This document shows positions 63,527 through 64,000 of a stretch of DNA of 64,000 nt, in pieces. Within the stretch, counting starts at the first letter, position 1. Each line of letters begins with the position of its first letter. This DNA is from Oscillospiraceae bacterium (GTDB lineage Bacteria > Bacillota > Clostridia > Oscillospirales > Ruminococcaceae), in NCBI GenBank assembly GCA_025757985.1, contig CP107210.1, positions 2,480,001 through 2,544,000 on the forward strand. Direction: 5' to 3'. The translations under genes and the position numbers were made by a program. The notes under the pieces were generated by a model, which was not told the DNA's origin, searched no databases, and saw only the letters and a program-made list of their open reading frames with translations.

Positions 63527-64000
63527 ATGGAAAATGCAATTATTTTTATATGCCTTCATGATGATCAGTTGAGGAAACTAAATGTTAATGTCGCAGTGCA
63601 GAGGATGACTGCCGAAAGGCGAAACTACAAGATCCTTGATGTAATTTGCGGTGTCCAAACGGATGGGACAGATCTCATTGAGCGGCTCTATCAGAAAATT
63701 GAAACGGAAAGTGTTGACCATATCCTCTCAGATTGTCCGGACTCATTTATGAATGCAATTGGTTGCCAACAGGCACGAGCCTTACGATTCGTGGATCGCC
63801 TTACAATTCATAATCTGAAAATTTGGTTTAGTAAAGATCCTTTCTTTAACTGTGCGCCCCACAGAGAGGATCTCTTTGATAAAGACAATTGGAGCGAAGA
63901 AGCCGAAAAAGCATACGCTGACTATTTGAAGCAGAACAATTCAATCGAACCTGACCGGGAAAAATGGATGCGAATTGGACGTGGCCGAAAAAAGAAAGAT
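63527..64000 (+). CDS. Unrecognised protein, 3' end outside window
   Basis: Open from ATG at 63527 to the window end (158 codons): MENAIIFICLHDDQLRKLNV, later YQKIETESVDHILSDCPDSF and KWMRIGRGRKKKD. Soluble and charged; the segment around VDHILSD faintly recalls the N-terminal fold of serine recombinases but no catalytic Ser pattern is seen. The best ribosome site (AAAAGGAGACAGG) serves another ATG at 63516 whose frame stops after 18 codons; one extra A in the A7 run at 63521-63527 would join the two. So either coupled translation, slippage or a frameshift error applies. Confidence 0.55.
   Translation, partial: MENAIIFICLHDDQLRKLNVNVAVQRMTAERRNYKILDVICGVQTDGTDLIERLYQKIETESVDHILSDCPDSFMNAIGCQQARALRFVDRLTIHNLKIWFSKDPFFNCAPHREDLFDKDNWSEEAEKAYADYLKQNNSIEPDREKWMRIGRGRKKKD

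Overview
The window comes from a Gram-positive gut bacterium of the Oscillospiraceae (Ruminococcaceae), most likely a Gemmiger/Subdoligranulum/Faecalibacterium relative. The reasons are the 16S rRNA text (judged from memory, not searched), the CCTCC anti-Shine-Dalgarno tail with matching strong ribosome sites, the GC-rich Clostridia-type gene content and the Firmicutes-type conjugation genes.

Layout. 1-13.0 kb is chromosome: the end of serS; tRNA-Met and tRNA-Glu behind a consensus promoter, with a long hairpin between them; a decayed tRNA-Glu-derived element; a single-chain type IIL (MmeI-like) restriction-modification enzyme; a DUF45 zinc peptidase; a polysaccharide flippase; an unusual pseudopilin fused to SpaA/Cna-B-like domains behind an LTA-synthase-like gene; and a CoaX-like protein lacking the catalytic aspartates. 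Two families of GC-rich palindromic intergenic repeats run through it. 13.2-18.9 kb is a complete rRNA operon (two consensus promoters, 16S, tRNA-Ala, tRNA-Ile, 23S, 5S, a broken tRNA-Lys copy and an intact tRNA-Lys). Both RNase III processing stems can be read by eye.

19.0-32.8 kb starts with a 38-codon holin-like toxin gene on the minus strand. It continues as part of an integrative conjugative element: a ParM/ParR-like pair, an IS110 insertion, a broken dcm, an ArdC-like gene, and the type IV secretion genes virD4, a virB2/Maff2-like pilin gene, virB6, prgI/virB3, virB4 and an M23 peptidoglycan hydrolase. No relaxase or integrase gene is visible, so the element is incomplete here or continues outside.

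32.8-55.7 kb is a glycan-use locus. A sortase-anchored DUF4855 protein with three discoidin-type modules works outside the cell. A LplABC-type ABC importer without its own ATPase would take up the product. A membrane-bound AraC/YesN regulator would sense it. Cytoplasmic enzymes (second DUF4855 protein, SGNH esterase, GH20, Gfo/Idh/MocA oxidoreductase, domain-permuted GH3, AGE-family epimerase, DUF4127 protein and an unrecognised alpha/alpha-barrel-like protein) would degrade it. A hexosamine-containing, esterified glycan is the simplest guess. Two promoters of the locus share an exact 12-bp sequence at the -35 box.

56-64 kb is mobile DNA again: a 5'-truncated LPETG adhesin; an ImmR/ImmA-like pair in which immA has an in-frame amber stop; an S24-type repressor whose catalytic Ser is Ala; a Y-family DNA polymerase; a sigma-region-4-like protein behind a possible leader peptide; and about 530 bases without a gene that look like structured RNA, carrying an orphan copy of the rRNA processing-stem sequence. 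An unrecognised ORF runs off the end.
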